Below, piece after piece: positions 14,822 to 24,069 of a stretch of DNA of 64,000 bases (its first letter is position 1; the number at the start of each line of letters is the position of its first letter). The DNA is taken from assembly GCA_965216205.1 (NCBI GenBank), contig OZ244139.1, forward strand, positions 1,922,001 to 1,986,000, in the 5' to 3' direction. Origin of the DNA: CADEDH01 sp965216205. GTDB lineage: Bacteria; Actinomycetota; Acidimicrobiia; Acidimicrobiales; SZUA-35. Made by a program: the position numbers and the translations under genes. The notes beneath the pieces are model-generated. The model did not search any database and was not told where the DNA came from. It saw only the letters and a list, made by a program, of their open reading frames with translations.

Positions 14822-16504
14822 TCAGCCCCCGGCGGCCGGCATCGGCACGCCGCCGAGCACGGTGCCCCACACGCCGATGTCCTTCAGCGTGGCCGGGTCG
14901 ACGGCGAACGGGTCGTCCTCGAGCACCGCGAAGTCGGCGAGCTTGCCCGCCGCGATCGATCCGAGATCGTGGTCGAGCTTGAGCTGATGGGCCGCGCCGA
15001 GCGTCGCTGCGTGCAGCGCGTCGGCGACCGAGATCCGCTCCTCGGGGCCGAGCACCTGACCGCTCGCCGTCAGCCGATTCACCGCGCACCAGGCCGTGTG
15101 GAGGTGGCCCAGGGGCGTGACCGGCGTGTCGGAGTGGATCGAGAACGACACCCCCGATCGGCGGGCGGTGGCGCAGGCGTCCATGCCGGCCGCCCGGTCG
15201 GGGCCGACGGTGATGTCGCGGTGCTGGTCGCCCCAGTAGAAGATGTGGTTGCTGAAGATGTTGGCGCACATCCCCAGCGCCGCCATCCGCCGGTACTGGG
15301 CAGGGGTGGTGAGCTGGCAGTGCTGCACGGTGTGGCGGTGGTCGGGCCTCGGGTGGCGGGTCAGGACCTCTTCGACGGCGTCGATGAAGACCTCGGTGGC
15401 CTCGTCGCCGTTGCAGTGCACGTGAACCGTGAGGCCGGCCCGATGGTAGGTCTCCACGATGTCGGCCATCTGCTCGGGCGCCATCAGCCACAGGCCGTTG
15501 CCGGGGTGGCCGGTCGGGGGACGGTAGTAGTGGGGCCACGAGATCCTGGCGGTGAAGCCCTGGATCGAGCCGTCGAGCACGAGCTTGACCACGCCGAACC
15601 GGAGCTTGTCGGTGGCCTGGCTCAGCAGGTCGGCCCCGAGGGCGGCCAGCTCGTCGGGCGTGCCCCTGCCACCGAACATCGACGAGACCGCCACCATCAC
15701 CCGCGACGGGTAGTCCGCGTCGTTCACGATCCGCTGCCAACGGTCGAGCTGGTCGGGATCGATGAGCTGCGACGTGCCGAGGTCGGTGACGAGGGTGTGA
15801 CCGGCGTTGCGGGCCTCGTAGCCGTAGTTCCAGATCGCATCGGGCGTACCCATCGCCCGACCGACGGCCCGGAACGCGTCGCCGGCGAGCATCATCGCCG
15901 CCGGTTCCTGGAGCTCACCGTCTGGCGTGCCGTCCGCTCGCCTGCCCACGCCGGGCGTGGGGGTGGCGGCGTTGATCTCGGACCGCTCCAACAGCGCGGT
16001 GTTGACCGTCGCGAGGTGGCCCGACACGTGGTACACGAAGATCGGTCGGGTGGTCGAGACCCGGTCGAGGTGGTGGGCCACGAGCCGCTCGCCGGGGAAG
16101 TAGATCGGGTCGAGACCCCACGCCACGAGGGTCTCGAATGGGTCATCCATCGCCGACTCGACCTCGACGAGCCGCTCGACGACCTCGTCGATGCTGGTCG
16201 ACCCCGGCCACAGACGGCCGTCGGGGGCACGCCGATCGAAGTAGCCGACGTAGGGCATCGTCCACATACCACCGCTCATCACATGCGAGTGGGCCTCGAC
16301 GAAGCCGGGGAGGAGCACGTGGTCGGCGAACGTGTCGTCGACCTCGACCGGCTCGCCCCGATGATCGCCCCAGCCCCGCAGCTCGTCGACCTTCCCCACG
16401 GCAAGGATCCGGCCGCCCTGTACCGCCACGGCGGCGGCGGTCGGGACCGCTGGGTCCATCGTGATGATGTTGCGTGCCTCGTAGATCCTCATGGGTTCGG
16501 CCAT
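14822..16504 (-). CDS. amidohydrolase family 3 protein (metal-dependent hydrolase)
   Basis: The 560-residue product is a full-length amidohydrolase 3 enzyme, a family that hydrolyses amides and N-acyl compounds in the cytoplasm. Metal ligands are seen in LPGFVEAHSHVMSGG, TVHVHCNGDEAT, HTVQHCQL and FSIHSDTPVTP. The C-terminal GSIAAGKLADFAVLEDDPF closes the small beta domain. ATG 16504 begins 1 nt after the stop of the acyl-CoA ligase gene, so the two are probably cotranscribed; ATG 16492 is an alternative. The substrate is unknown. Confidence 0.82.
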   Translation of the reverse strand: MAEPMRIYEARNIITMDPAVPTAAAVAVQGGRILAVGKVDELRGWGDHRGEPVEVDDTFADHVLLPGFVEAHSHVMSGGMWTMPYVGYFDRRAPDGRLWPGSTSIDEVVERLVEVESAMDDPFETLVAWGLDPIYFPGERLVAHHLDRVSTTRPIFVYHVSGHLATVNTALLERSEINAATPTPGVGRRADGTPDGELQEPAAMMLAGDAFRAVGRAMGTPDAIWNYGYEARNAGHTLVTDLGTSQLIDPDQLDRWQRIVNDADYPSRVMVAVSSMFGGRGTPDELAALGADLLSQATDKLRFGVVKLVLDGSIQGFTARISWPHYYRPPTGHPGNGLWLMAPEQMADIVETYHRAGLTVHVHCNGDEATEVFIDAVEEVLTRHPRPDHRHTVQHCQLTTPAQYRRMAALGMCANIFSNHIFYWGDQHRDITVGPDRAAGMDACATARRSGVSFSIHSDTPVTPLGHLHTAWCAVNRLTASGQVLGPEERISVADALHAATLGAAHQLKLDHDLGSIAAGKLADFAVLEDDPFAVDPATLKDIGVWGTVLGGVPMPAAGG

Positions 16505-16505
16505 G

Positions 16506-18206
16506 TCACGTCCGATCATCGTTGGCGAACTGCTCCCGGAGCTTGAACTTCTGGATCTTGCCCGACGGGGTCCGGGGGAAGTCGTCGACGACCTCCAGCC
16601 GCTCGGGCCAGAACTGCTTGGCCATGCCCGCATCGGCCAGGTGGGCGGTGAGGTCGGGGAGGGTCAGCGGGGCGCCGTCGCACCGAACCACGGCGCACGC
16701 CCGCTCCCCGAGCCGCTCGTCGGGGAGACCGACGACGGCCACCTCCGCCACCGCCGGGTGCCGGAGGACGACGTCCTCCACCTCGGCCACCGGCACGTTC
16801 TCACCGCCCCGGATCACGAGGTCCTTGGTTCGACCCACGATGCGGATCCCACCGTCGGGACGGAGGCGGGCCACGTCGCCGGTGTCGAACCACTCACCGT
16901 CGGGCGACGCGGCAGCGTAGAGATCGTCGCGGTGGAAGTAGCCGAGCGCCTGGTTCGGTCCCCGGATCTGGAGGTCGCCACTCCCGCCGGTGGCCACCGG
17001 TCGGCCGTCGTCGTCGACGACCCGTATCTCCATCCAGTCGACCGGCGTGCCGTCGGAGTCCGACACGAGCTCGACCGGGTCGCCCGGCCGGGTCGTGGTG
17101 ACCACCATGTTCTCGGTCATCCCCCAGACGGCGATCAGCTCTGCGCCGAGCACGTCGGCCGCGTCCTCGACCACGGTCGGGGGGATGGGAGCGCCGCCAC
17201 AGATGAAGTACTTGAAGCTGCTCAGGTCGCGCGGTTGGCGGCGCTGGGCGGCGATCATGTCCATCGCGAACGCGGTGGCCGACAGGGTCCACGAGATCCC
17301 CTCCCGCTCGATCGCGTCGAGGAGCTGGGCGGCGTCCCACACGTCCTGGTACACGATCGCCATCCCCATCGACAACGGCTTGACCATCCCGTAGCCGAAG
17401 CCGGTCTGGTGGGCGAGCGTCGAGGCCATGAAGCACACGTCGGCGGCGGTCAGGCCGTACACCTCGTCGATCGCACGACCGCCCGAGTGGATCGTGTTGT
17501 GCGAGTGCAGCACCCCCTTCGGCTCACCGGTGGTGCCCGACGTGTACTGGATCTGCACCAGGTCGTCGGCCGCGGGACGGCGGCGCTCGAGCTCGGCGTC
17601 GAGCCCGTCCGCCTCCTCCCACCGCCGGTTCACGAAGAACTCGGTGAAGTCGAGGGCGTCGCCAGCGCTGTCGCCGGCACGGCCGTCGTCATCCCCAGCA
17701 CCCCCGTCACCGGTCGCCACCACGACCACGTGCTCCAGACCCTCGGTGGTTGCGAGCAGCTCGAGCGCCATCGTGGCGTGGTCGTGGCCGCGCAGCACGT
17801 CGGGAACGATCAGCACCTGGCTGCCGGTGCGACCGAGGATGAACTCGAGCTCGCGGCGACGGAAGATCGGCACCAGCGGGTTCACCACGGCGCCGCACCG
17901 GAGGATCCCGTAGGCGAGCGCCGGGAACTCCCAGGAGTTCGGGAGCTGCAGCGACACCACATCGCCAGGCTGCACCCCCAGCTCGATCAGCGCACCGGCG
18001 AACCGCCGGCTGAGCAGCTCGAGCTCGCCGTAGCTGTGCCGGGCCGGGTCGGCCACGCCACTCCGGTAGCTGACGATGGCCGGGGCGTCGGGTTGGCGCT
18101 GTGCGGAGGCCACGAAATCGTCCACCAGCGTGGCCTGCCGCCACCAGCCGCGGCGGTGGTACTCGTCGATGATCTCGTCGGGGATCTGTCGTCGACCGGG
18201 CGTCAT
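16506..18206 (-). CDS. AMP-dependent acyl-CoA synthetase/ligase
   Basis: This enzyme activates a carboxylic acid to its acyl-CoA by way of an acyl-adenylate. The 566-residue protein has the P-loop-like IQYTSGTTGEPKGVLHS, the A5 motif VWGMTENMV, the hinge region WFDTGDVARL and the C-terminal lysine motif PRTPSGKIQKFKL. The N terminus (WWRQATLVDDF) resembles cyclohexanecarboxylate and medium-chain acid ligases. On the minus strand TAGGGT (18220-18215) lies 8 nt before the ATG, which suggests a leaderless transcript. The amidohydrolase gene follows after 1 nt, so an amide may be cleaved and its acid activated; this is inference. Confidence 0.87.
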   Translation of the reverse strand: MTPGRRQIPDEIIDEYHRRGWWRQATLVDDFVASAQRQPDAPAIVSYRSGVADPARHSYGELELLSRRFAGALIELGVQPGDVVSLQLPNSWEFPALAYGILRCGAVVNPLVPIFRRRELEFILGRTGSQVLIVPDVLRGHDHATMALELLATTEGLEHVVVVATGDGGAGDDDGRAGDSAGDALDFTEFFVNRRWEEADGLDAELERRRPAADDLVQIQYTSGTTGEPKGVLHSHNTIHSGGRAIDEVYGLTAADVCFMASTLAHQTGFGYGMVKPLSMGMAIVYQDVWDAAQLLDAIEREGISWTLSATAFAMDMIAAQRRQPRDLSSFKYFICGGAPIPPTVVEDAADVLGAELIAVWGMTENMVVTTTRPGDPVELVSDSDGTPVDWMEIRVVDDDGRPVATGGSGDLQIRGPNQALGYFHRDDLYAAASPDGEWFDTGDVARLRPDGGIRIVGRTKDLVIRGGENVPVAEVEDVVLRHPAVAEVAVVGLPDERLGERACAVVRCDGAPLTLPDLTAHLADAGMAKQFWPERLEVVDDFPRTPSGKIQKFKLREQFANDDRT

Positions 18207-18346
18207 GGGTCGTGACCCTAGGCGCTCGTGTCGACCTCTCCCCAAAGGTGTCGGCTGGAGCGGTTTGCTCGGCGCACGCGGTGCACCGCAGACTGGCGGT
18301 CGAGACCGCCTGATCGAGCCGGTCGTGGATCCGGGGAGGAGCCACC

Positions 18347-19564
18347 ATGCGCTTCGGCGTCTTCTATGAACTTCAGCTCCCGAAGCCGTGGGATGACCAG
18401 GCCGAGCATCGCCTCGTCCACGAGGCGATCGAGCAGGTCGAGCTGGCCGACCAGCTCGGCATCCAGCACGCATGGGCGGTGGAGCACCACTTCCTCGACG
18501 AGTACTCGCACTGCTCGGCATCCGACGTGTTCCTCACCGCGCTGGCGGCGAGGACCAGGCAGATCAGGGTCGGTTTCGGGATCCGGCAGGTCATCCCCCA
18601 GTACAACCCGCCCGCCAGGACCGCGGAGGCGGTGGCGATGCTCGACCTGATCTCGTCGGGCCGTGTCGAATTCGGCATCGGCGAGAGCGCGACCAGGATG
18701 GAGCTGCGAGGGTTCGGCATCTCGGCCCGCCAGAAGCGGGCGCTGGCGCTGGAGGCAGCCGAGCAGATCGCCAACATGATGGTCATGGACCCCTATCCCG
18801 GCTATGAGGGCGAGGGGTTCTCGATGCCGTGCCGAAACGTGCTCCCCAAGCCGTTCCAGAAGCCGCACCCGCCGATGTGGATGGCCTGCACCAACCGGGC
18901 GACGATCGAGGTGGCGGCCAGGAACGGTCTCGGCGCCCTCGCGTTCAGCTTCCTCGATCCTGACGAGGCCCGGCACTGGGCCCAGATCTACTACGACATC
19001 ATCGCCAGCGACGAGTGCGTCCCGATCAGCCACGTCGTCAACGCCAACATCGCGATGGTCGCCCCGTTCTCCCTCAACCACGACCGCGACCTGGCGGTCG
19101 AGCGGGGCATCCACGGCTTCCGGTTCTTCAACTACGCCATGGGGGCGCTCGTCACCAACGACAACACCCCGGGCCGGACGACGCTGTGGGCCGACTACAT
19201 GGCGCAGGCGACGGCGAAGAAGCTCACCCGGGCCGCGCCGGGCATTGGGACCCCAGCCGAGTTCGGCGCCATGGTCCGCGAGTACGAAGCTGCCGGGGTC
19301 GACCAGGTGATCTTCCTGCAGCAGGGCGGTCTGAACCTCCACGAGCACATCTGCGAGAGCCTGCAGCTCTTCGGCGACGAGGTGCTCCCCGACTTCCTCG
19401 ACCAGGCGGACGACATCGAAGCCGACAAGGCCGAGCGCCTCGCCCCGCACATCGAGGCCGCCCTGGCCCGCAAGAACTGGCTACCGGAGCTCGCCGACGA
19501 CGAGATCCCGGTCGTCGAGGCGTCTGTCCGCAAGGCCGAGATCTACGCCGACGCCAAGTCCTGA
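18347..19564 (+). CDS. LLM-class luciferase-like monooxygenase
   Basis: The 405-residue protein shows MRFGVFYELQLPKPW, WAVEHHFLDEYSHCSA, IRVGFGIRQVIP, GRVEFGIGES and a C-terminal IFLQQGGLNLHEH. This is the pattern of the alkanal-monooxygenase-like LLM branch with an intact EHHF motif. A strong ribosome site (GGGGAGGAG) precedes the ATG. The start is divergent from the acyl-CoA ligase gene. The cofactor may be FMNH2 or F420; the substrate is unknown. A perfect 28-bp-arm palindrome follows its stop. Confidence 0.82.
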   Translation: MRFGVFYELQLPKPWDDQAEHRLVHEAIEQVELADQLGIQHAWAVEHHFLDEYSHCSASDVFLTALAARTRQIRVGFGIRQVIPQYNPPARTAEAVAMLDLISSGRVEFGIGESATRMELRGFGISARQKRALALEAAEQIANMMVMDPYPGYEGEGFSMPCRNVLPKPFQKPHPPMWMACTNRATIEVAARNGLGALAFSFLDPDEARHWAQIYYDIIASDECVPISHVVNANIAMVAPFSLNHDRDLAVERGIHGFRFFNYAMGALVTNDNTPGRTTLWADYMAQATAKKLTRAAPGIGTPAEFGAMVREYEAAGVDQVIFLQQGGLNLHEHICESLQLFGDEVLPDFLDQADDIEADKAERLAPHIEAALARKNWLPELADDEIPVVEASVRKAEIYADAKS

Positions 19565-19574
19565 TCCCGCAACA

Positions 19575-19636
19575 GCACACCGGTGCCAGACACATCGTGC
19601 GGCCACACCCGCACGATGTGTCTGGCACCGGTGTGC
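19575..19636. repeat. perfect long palindrome (28-bp arms), REP-like or terminator
   Basis: The arms 19575-19602 and 19609-19636 are exact reverse complements around a 6-nt loop. The arm begins GCACACCGGTGCC and ends ATCGTGCGG. It lies between two convergent genes (stops at 19564 and 19652), so its RNA could act as a bidirectional terminator. A 20-nt piece of the arm recurs at 53627-53646, which suggests a dispersed element rather than a one-off terminator. Confidence 0.85.
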
Positions 19637-19651
19637 GCCGATGTGCGGGGG

Positions 19652-19978
19652 TCAGGGGGTGGGGGAGTAGCTGGTGGGGGTCAGGGGGTGGTCGCGGATC
19701 CAGCCGACCATCTGGCCGTGCTCGGCTGACGTCGCCGCTTTGATGTCGCTCCACTCCTGGTCGGCCATGAAGGCCTCCCATGCCGACCGCATCGTCGCTT
19801 CGTCCGGCCACGCCAGGAGGTAGACGAAGACCGGCCCGCCGTCCTCCTCCGACTCCCAGAACGCCTGGATGTCGAAGCCGTATCGACGCATGATCCGCCA
19901 CGCGTGCTGCTCGAAGCGGGCGTGGAAGGCATCCTTGTTGTCCGGGAAGATCTGATAGGTCCGCAACTGATGCAGCAT
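19652..19978 (-). CDS. NIPSNAP-family protein
   Basis: The 108-residue product is a single ferredoxin-like NIPSNAP domain. It has the N-terminal HQLRTYQIFP strand, FHARFEQHAWRIMRRYGF, and VYLLAWPDEATMRSAWEAF, all typical. The family is often found beside oxidoreductases, but its biochemical role is unclear. On the minus strand TAACGT (19991-19986) stands 7 nt before the ATG, which suggests a leaderless transcript. Its first codons overlap the proposed start of the divergent dioxygenase gene. Confidence 0.8.
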   Translation of the reverse strand: MLHQLRTYQIFPDNKDAFHARFEQHAWRIMRRYGFDIQAFWESEEDGGPVFVYLLAWPDEATMRSAWEAFMADQEWSDIKAATSAEHGQMVGWIRDHPLTPTSYSPTP

Positions 19979-20812
19979 GCAATCGACGTTACTGGCACCG
20001 ACGGTCGACCTCGGCGGTTGGAGGTGGAGGGCGACTACGGCCGGGACGGGGCCGTGTGCGTCCGGGCGGCGTTCACCGCAGACGAGCTCGCCCTGGTAGC
20101 CGACGCGATCGACGCCAACCTCGCCGATCTGTCACCGCGGGCGAAGCGGGCGAGCGCCGACGACGACGGGGCGTTCGTCGAGGACTTCTGCAACTGGCAG
20201 CGCCTGCCGAGCCTCGAGCGGTTCGCCCGGGCGAGCCCCGCGGCGGCCATCGCCGGCGCCCTCACCGGCTCCGACGAGATCCGTCTCTACCACGACCACG
20301 TGCTGGTGAAGGAGCCGGGCACCCGACAGCGGACACCGTGGCACCAGGACCAGCCGTACTACAACGTCGACGGCACCCGGAACGCCAGCATGTGGTTGCC
20401 GGTCGACCCCGTCGATCTCGAGACCACCCTCCAGCTGGTGGCGGGGAGCCACCGCGGTCCGTGGTACCTCCCCCGCACGTTCCTCGACGACGAGGCGAAG
20501 TGGTTCCCCGAGGGAATGCTGGCCGAGCTGCCCGACATCGACGGCGATCCCGAGCGGTGGCCGGTGCTCCGCTGGGCGCTGGCACCAGGCGACGCCGTCT
20601 TCTTCGACATGGCGACGCTCCACGCAGCGGCCGGCGTGTCGGGCCCGAACCGGCGCCGGGTGCTGTCGCTCCGGTTCCTCGGCGACGACATGGTGCACGC
20701 TCCTCGTCCCTGGGACACCTCGCCCCCGTTCCCCGACCTCGCCGACGAGCTCCCGGCCGGGGCGCCGATGGACCATCCGCTGTTCCCGGTGGTGTGGCGC
20801 CGTCGGCCGTGA
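19970..20812 (+). CDS. phytanoyl-CoA dioxygenase-family Fe(II)/2-oxoglutarate oxygenase
   Basis: The 280-residue product has the PhyH double-stranded beta-helix. Iron ligands are seen in TPWHQDQPYYN (His-x-Asp) and in MATLHAAAGVSGPNRRR (distal His and the 2-oxoglutarate-binding Arg). LQLVAGSHRGPW is also typical. Such enzymes hydroxylate acyl-CoAs or small molecules. ATG 19970 overlaps the NIPSNAP start on the other strand by 9 nt and lacks a clear ribosome site, so a start some codons downstream is possible. Confidence 0.82.
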   Translation: MQHAIDVTGTDGRPRRLEVEGDYGRDGAVCVRAAFTADELALVADAIDANLADLSPRAKRASADDDGAFVEDFCNWQRLPSLERFARASPAAAIAGALTGSDEIRLYHDHVLVKEPGTRQRTPWHQDQPYYNVDGTRNASMWLPVDPVDLETTLQLVAGSHRGPWYLPRTFLDDEAKWFPEGMLAELPDIDGDPERWPVLRWALAPGDAVFFDMATLHAAAGVSGPNRRRVLSLRFLGDDMVHAPRPWDTSPPFPDLADELPAGAPMDHPLFPVVWRRRP

Positions 20813-20852
20813 TCGACGGGTGGCGGCTCGCCAGCGCGCACGGGCACGGCCG

Positions 20853-22181
20853 CTATCCGTCGCGCAGGAGCTCGCGGAGCGTCGAGCCGCTGTACTCGGT
20901 TCGGACGCGGCCCCGGCGCTGGAGCTCGGGCACCACCAGGTCCACGAAGTCGTCGATCGCGCCGGGGCAGTGGATCGGCGACAGCATGAACCCGTCACCC
21001 CCGGCGACCTCGATGAACGCTTCGAGTTGGTCAGCGACGCTGCTCGCCGTCCCGACGATCTGGGGGAGGCCGACGCTCTGCCCGTGCCTGCGGGCCACCT
21101 CGGCGACCGTCATCGACGAGCCGTCGGGGTTCAGGTAGCGGGTGCGGAGGCGAGCCAGCTCCGGCTCGTCCCGGTCGGCCATCGGCTCGTCGGGGTCGAG
21201 CTTCGACAGATCGAAGTCGAGGTGCGCCGACAGGATGGCCAGCCCCGCTTCCAGTGGGACGAGGGCGTTGTGCTCCTCGAGCAACTCCCGGGCATGGGCC
21301 TCGCTGTCGCCCACCACGGGCTGGGCTCCGAACAGGAACCGGACGTGGTCGGGGTCTCGCCCTGCGGCCTCGGCCCGAGCCCGGATGTCGTCTCGGAGCT
21401 CGCGGGCGTCGATCGGTCGCGGCTGGATGGCGAAGATGCCGTCGGCGTGACGGGCGGCGAAGTCGCGGCCGGCCGGTGACGTGCCGGCCTGGAGGATCGC
21501 CGGCCCGCCCTGGGGGGACCGGACGACGTTGAGCGGGCCCCGCGACCGGAAGAACTCGCCCTCGAAGTCGATCCGTCGCACGCCGGCGGGATCGGCGAAG
21601 ACCCCGGCGCTGGCGTCCATCACCACCGCGTCGGGCTCCCACGACTCCCACAGTCGCCGACACACCTCGACGAACTCCTCGGCCCTTCGGTAGCGAGCGC
21701 TGGTGTCCTCCCGCGCCTCGCCGTAGTTCGCCGCCTGGTTGTGGTTGAGGGAGGTGACGACGTTCCACCCGACACGACCCCTCGTGAGGTGATCGAGCGA
21801 CGCCCACAGCCGGGCGACGTAGAACGGATGGTGGTGGCTCGTCGAGAACGTCGACGCGAGCCCGATCCGGTCGGTGACCGCGGCCATGAACGACAACAGC
21901 GGGATCGGATCGTGCTCGGGCGCCTGCACGGCGTGGGTCAGCGCCGGTGCCAGCGAGCCGGTGTAGGTGTCGGAGATGTAGTTGAGGTCGGCGAAGAAGA
22001 CGAGGTCGAACCGACCCCGTTCGCAGGTACGAGCGATGTGCTGGTACAGCTCGGGCCGGGCCCAGGTGTCGCGGTCCCAGTCGGTGCGCGGGTGCCGCCA
22101 CATCGCGTGGCTGTGATAGGTGGGCCCGTGGATCAGGAACTGGGCGAGACGAATGCGTCGGGTGGCGCCGGCGTCGGCCAT
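20853..22181 (-). CDS. NtaA/SnaA/DszA-family FMNH2-dependent monooxygenase
   Basis: The 442-residue length and motifs fit the NtaA/SnaA/DszA branch of luciferase-like monooxygenases, which attack nitrilotriacetate, dibenzothiophene sulfone and similar compounds. Features include RLAQFLIHGPTYHSHAMW, FDLVFFADLN, GRVGWNVVTSLN, ARYRRAEEF, FRSRGPLNV and ILQAGTSPAGRDFAA. The last matches the substrate and flavin region of the family. A TACTGT -10-like box (minus, 22196-22191) lies 9 nt before the ATG, so it may be leaderless. It needs a separate flavin reductase, not seen nearby. Confidence 0.86.
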   Translation of the reverse strand: MADAGATRRIRLAQFLIHGPTYHSHAMWRHPRTDWDRDTWARPELYQHIARTCERGRFDLVFFADLNYISDTYTGSLAPALTHAVQAPEHDPIPLLSFMAAVTDRIGLASTFSTSHHHPFYVARLWASLDHLTRGRVGWNVVTSLNHNQAANYGEAREDTSARYRRAEEFVEVCRRLWESWEPDAVVMDASAGVFADPAGVRRIDFEGEFFRSRGPLNVVRSPQGGPAILQAGTSPAGRDFAARHADGIFAIQPRPIDARELRDDIRARAEAAGRDPDHVRFLFGAQPVVGDSEAHARELLEEHNALVPLEAGLAILSAHLDFDLSKLDPDEPMADRDEPELARLRTRYLNPDGSSMTVAEVARRHGQSVGLPQIVGTASSVADQLEAFIEVAGGDGFMLSPIHCPGAIDDFVDLVVPELQRRGRVRTEYSGSTLRELLRDG

Positions 22182-22273
22182 CGAGTGGCGACAGTACCGG
22201 CTCGGATGGCGCCGGGCGTAGCCGGCCCTCCTCCGACCTCGGTCACCTGCCGAGGCGGACTACGATCCCTCTC

Positions 22274-22987
22274 GTGCCAACGAACGAGGATCTCGCCCGA
22301 CGAATCGAGGCGGCCATCCTCGCGCCGTCGACCGCGGCGTTCAGCCCGCTCCTCCGCGAGGACGTCACCTGGGGTGACTGCGCCGGCCGGGCCGACGTGC
22401 TCGCGTTCATCGAGGCGGCGATGGGGGAGGGCGTCGAGGCGTCATCGGCGACCGTGACCGATCTCGGCGACCGCCTGCACGCCGAGCTGGAGCTTCGCGA
22501 CGCCGGGACGAGCCATCTCGTCCTGTTCGTCGTCGATGGCCTGGTGACCGAGATGCAGTTCGCCGATGATGCGGGCGCCGCCCGACGGGCGGTGCCGCTC
22601 GGTGATCTGGCGGCGGCGGCGACCCGACCGGTGATCGTCGAGCGGACGGCGCCCATCTTCCCCGTGGGCGACATCGATGCCGCGCTCGTCCACTACGAGC
22701 GGCTCGGATTCGAGGCCCGGGGGTACGAGGGCGGCGCCGCCTACGGCTTCGTCTCGTTCGGCGACGTCGAGATCCACCTCAGCCAGGCCACCGGCCTCGA
22801 CCCGTCCGAGACCACCAGTGCCTGCTATCTCTATGTCTCCGACGCCGACTCGCTCTACGCCCGGTGGCGGCGGGCCGGTGTCGCCGGTCGGTTGATCGCC
22901 CCCGCCGACACCGAGTACGGGATCCGCGAGGGGGCACACGTCGACACCGACGGCAACCTCATCCGCTTCGGTTCGCCGATGAGCTGA
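22274..22987 (+). CDS. SnoaL-like domain fused to a glyoxalase/bleomycin-resistance (VOC) domain
   Basis: The 237-residue product has two parts. Residues 1-105 resemble a small NTF2/SnoaL-like domain (LLREDVTWGDCAGRADVLAF). Residues 118-237 form a VOC domain (RTAPIFPVGDIDAALVHYERLGFEAR) ending in HVDTDGNLIRFGS. The VOC part resembles bleomycin-resistance-type binding proteins, so sequestration of a toxic compound or an isomerase role is possible. The GTG at 22274 has no ribosome site but stands 7 nt after TACGAT (22261-22266), a leaderless arrangement. Confidence 0.7.
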   Translation: MPTNEDLARRIEAAILAPSTAAFSPLLREDVTWGDCAGRADVLAFIEAAMGEGVEASSATVTDLGDRLHAELELRDAGTSHLVLFVVDGLVTEMQFADDAGAARRAVPLGDLAAAATRPVIVERTAPIFPVGDIDAALVHYERLGFEARGYEGGAAYGFVSFGDVEIHLSQATGLDPSETTSACYLYVSDADSLYARWRRAGVAGRLIAPADTEYGIREGAHVDTDGNLIRFGSPMS

Positions 22988-23115
22988 TCCCATCGGCGGG
23001 GTGTCGCCGTTGCGTGTCGAGCCGACGTGGGAGCGGTCAACCGTCACACCAACGTCGTGTGTCAATGCCGACATTTCGGCAGAAATGACCCCGCGTTCGT
23101 CCTACTCAGAGAGGT

Positions 23116-24069
23116 GTGAGGGAACCAGAGGCAAGCAACCCGTCAACCGGTGACGACCTGCGGGCGCGGGCGTTGGCCCGCATCGCGGTACGTCCGCCGT
23201 ACTTCGCGCTCGGGACGCTCGAGGCTCGCGGCGACGGTGCGGTCGCCGCCTGCATCCCGGTCGCACCACCGAAGGCCCCCGAGCGGGGAGCGATCGAGGC
23301 GGCCCAGGTCGCCCGCCACCTCGCCATCCTCGGCTCGTGTGCTGCGGCTCTGAGCCGGGACGATGACGCCCCCCATCACTACCTCGCCACGCAGGCCCAC
23401 TTCGCCCGACTGTCGGGCGGGCCCGAGGTCGTGCCCGGCGGCCTGCTCGAAGCGGAGGCGATCGCCACCTGGATCGACAAGCGGAGCGCCCGTGCCCTCG
23501 CCACCCTCTCCACGATCGACGGGCAGGGGCTGCACCTGCTCGACGTGCGCTACTCCGTGTTGACCCCCCGGATGTTCGAGCGGCTGAACCCGCCGATCGA
23601 GCATCCCGAAGCGACCCCGCCGGCCGAGCGGGACGGCAGGGGTTCCGGTCCCGAGGCTGAACCGACCGTCGACCTCGACGAGATCGTCTCGATCGGCGCC
23701 GACGGCATCGAGGTCGACGGCGGGGTCATCCCCGTCGACGCCTGCGCCGGCCACTTCCCCGGCCACCCGGCAGCTCCGGTGGCGATCGTGATGGGTCGCC
23801 TCTGCCGGGCGGCCGGTCTCGCCCTCGCCGCGAGGCTCGAGGCCGACGTGACCTACCGGATCGAAGCGGGTCGGGTCACCGCCACCCGACTGGCGTCGGC
23901 CGGGCAGCGGCTCACCTTCACCGCGGCCTACGTGCAGCCGGCGCCCGGTGGTCACCTGCTGCGAGGCACGGCCAGCGCCGACGGCGAGGTCGTGGGTGAG
24001 GTCGAGGTGACGATGTCGGCCGCCGAGGCGGCCGAGGCCGCAGCCTCCGTCGGCAGCGTCGCGAGCTGA
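23116..24069 (+). CDS. double hotdog-fold protein, FabZ-like C-terminal domain
   Basis: The 317-residue product appears to hold two hotdog domains. The C-terminal half has CAGHFPGHPAAPVAIVMGRLC, close to the active-site pattern of 3-hydroxyacyl-ACP dehydratases (GHFPxxPxxPG), including its histidine. The N-terminal half (FALGTLEARGDGAVAACIPV and following) is diverged. It overlaps the following MMPL gene by 1 nt (TGATG), and a ketoacyl synthase III follows, so it is probably part of a lipid or polyketide-like pathway. The GTG 23116 start is uncertain: a TACTCA box 6 nt upstream suggests leaderless translation. Confidence 0.65.
   Translation: MREPEASNPSTGDDLRARALARIAVRPPYFALGTLEARGDGAVAACIPVAPPKAPERGAIEAAQVARHLAILGSCAAALSRDDDAPHHYLATQAHFARLSGGPEVVPGGLLEAEAIATWIDKRSARALATLSTIDGQGLHLLDVRYSVLTPRMFERLNPPIEHPEATPPAERDGRGSGPEAEPTVDLDEIVSIGADGIEVDGGVIPVDACAGHFPGHPAAPVAIVMGRLCRAAGLALAARLEADVTYRIEAGRVTATRLASAGQRLTFTAAYVQPAPGGHLLRGTASADGEVVGEVEVTMSAAEAAEAAASVGSVAS

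Noticed and set aside
12852..15740. 962-codon open frame on the minus strand
   Set aside because: Only the last 339 codons (ACC deaminase, from 13871) look like protein. The upstream part is antisense to the class II aldolase and amidohydrolase genes and is low-complexity Arg/Pro/Gly.
19575..19636. CRISPR array
   Set aside because: It is a single palindrome with a 6-nt loop, with no regularly spaced repeats and no cas genes in the window.
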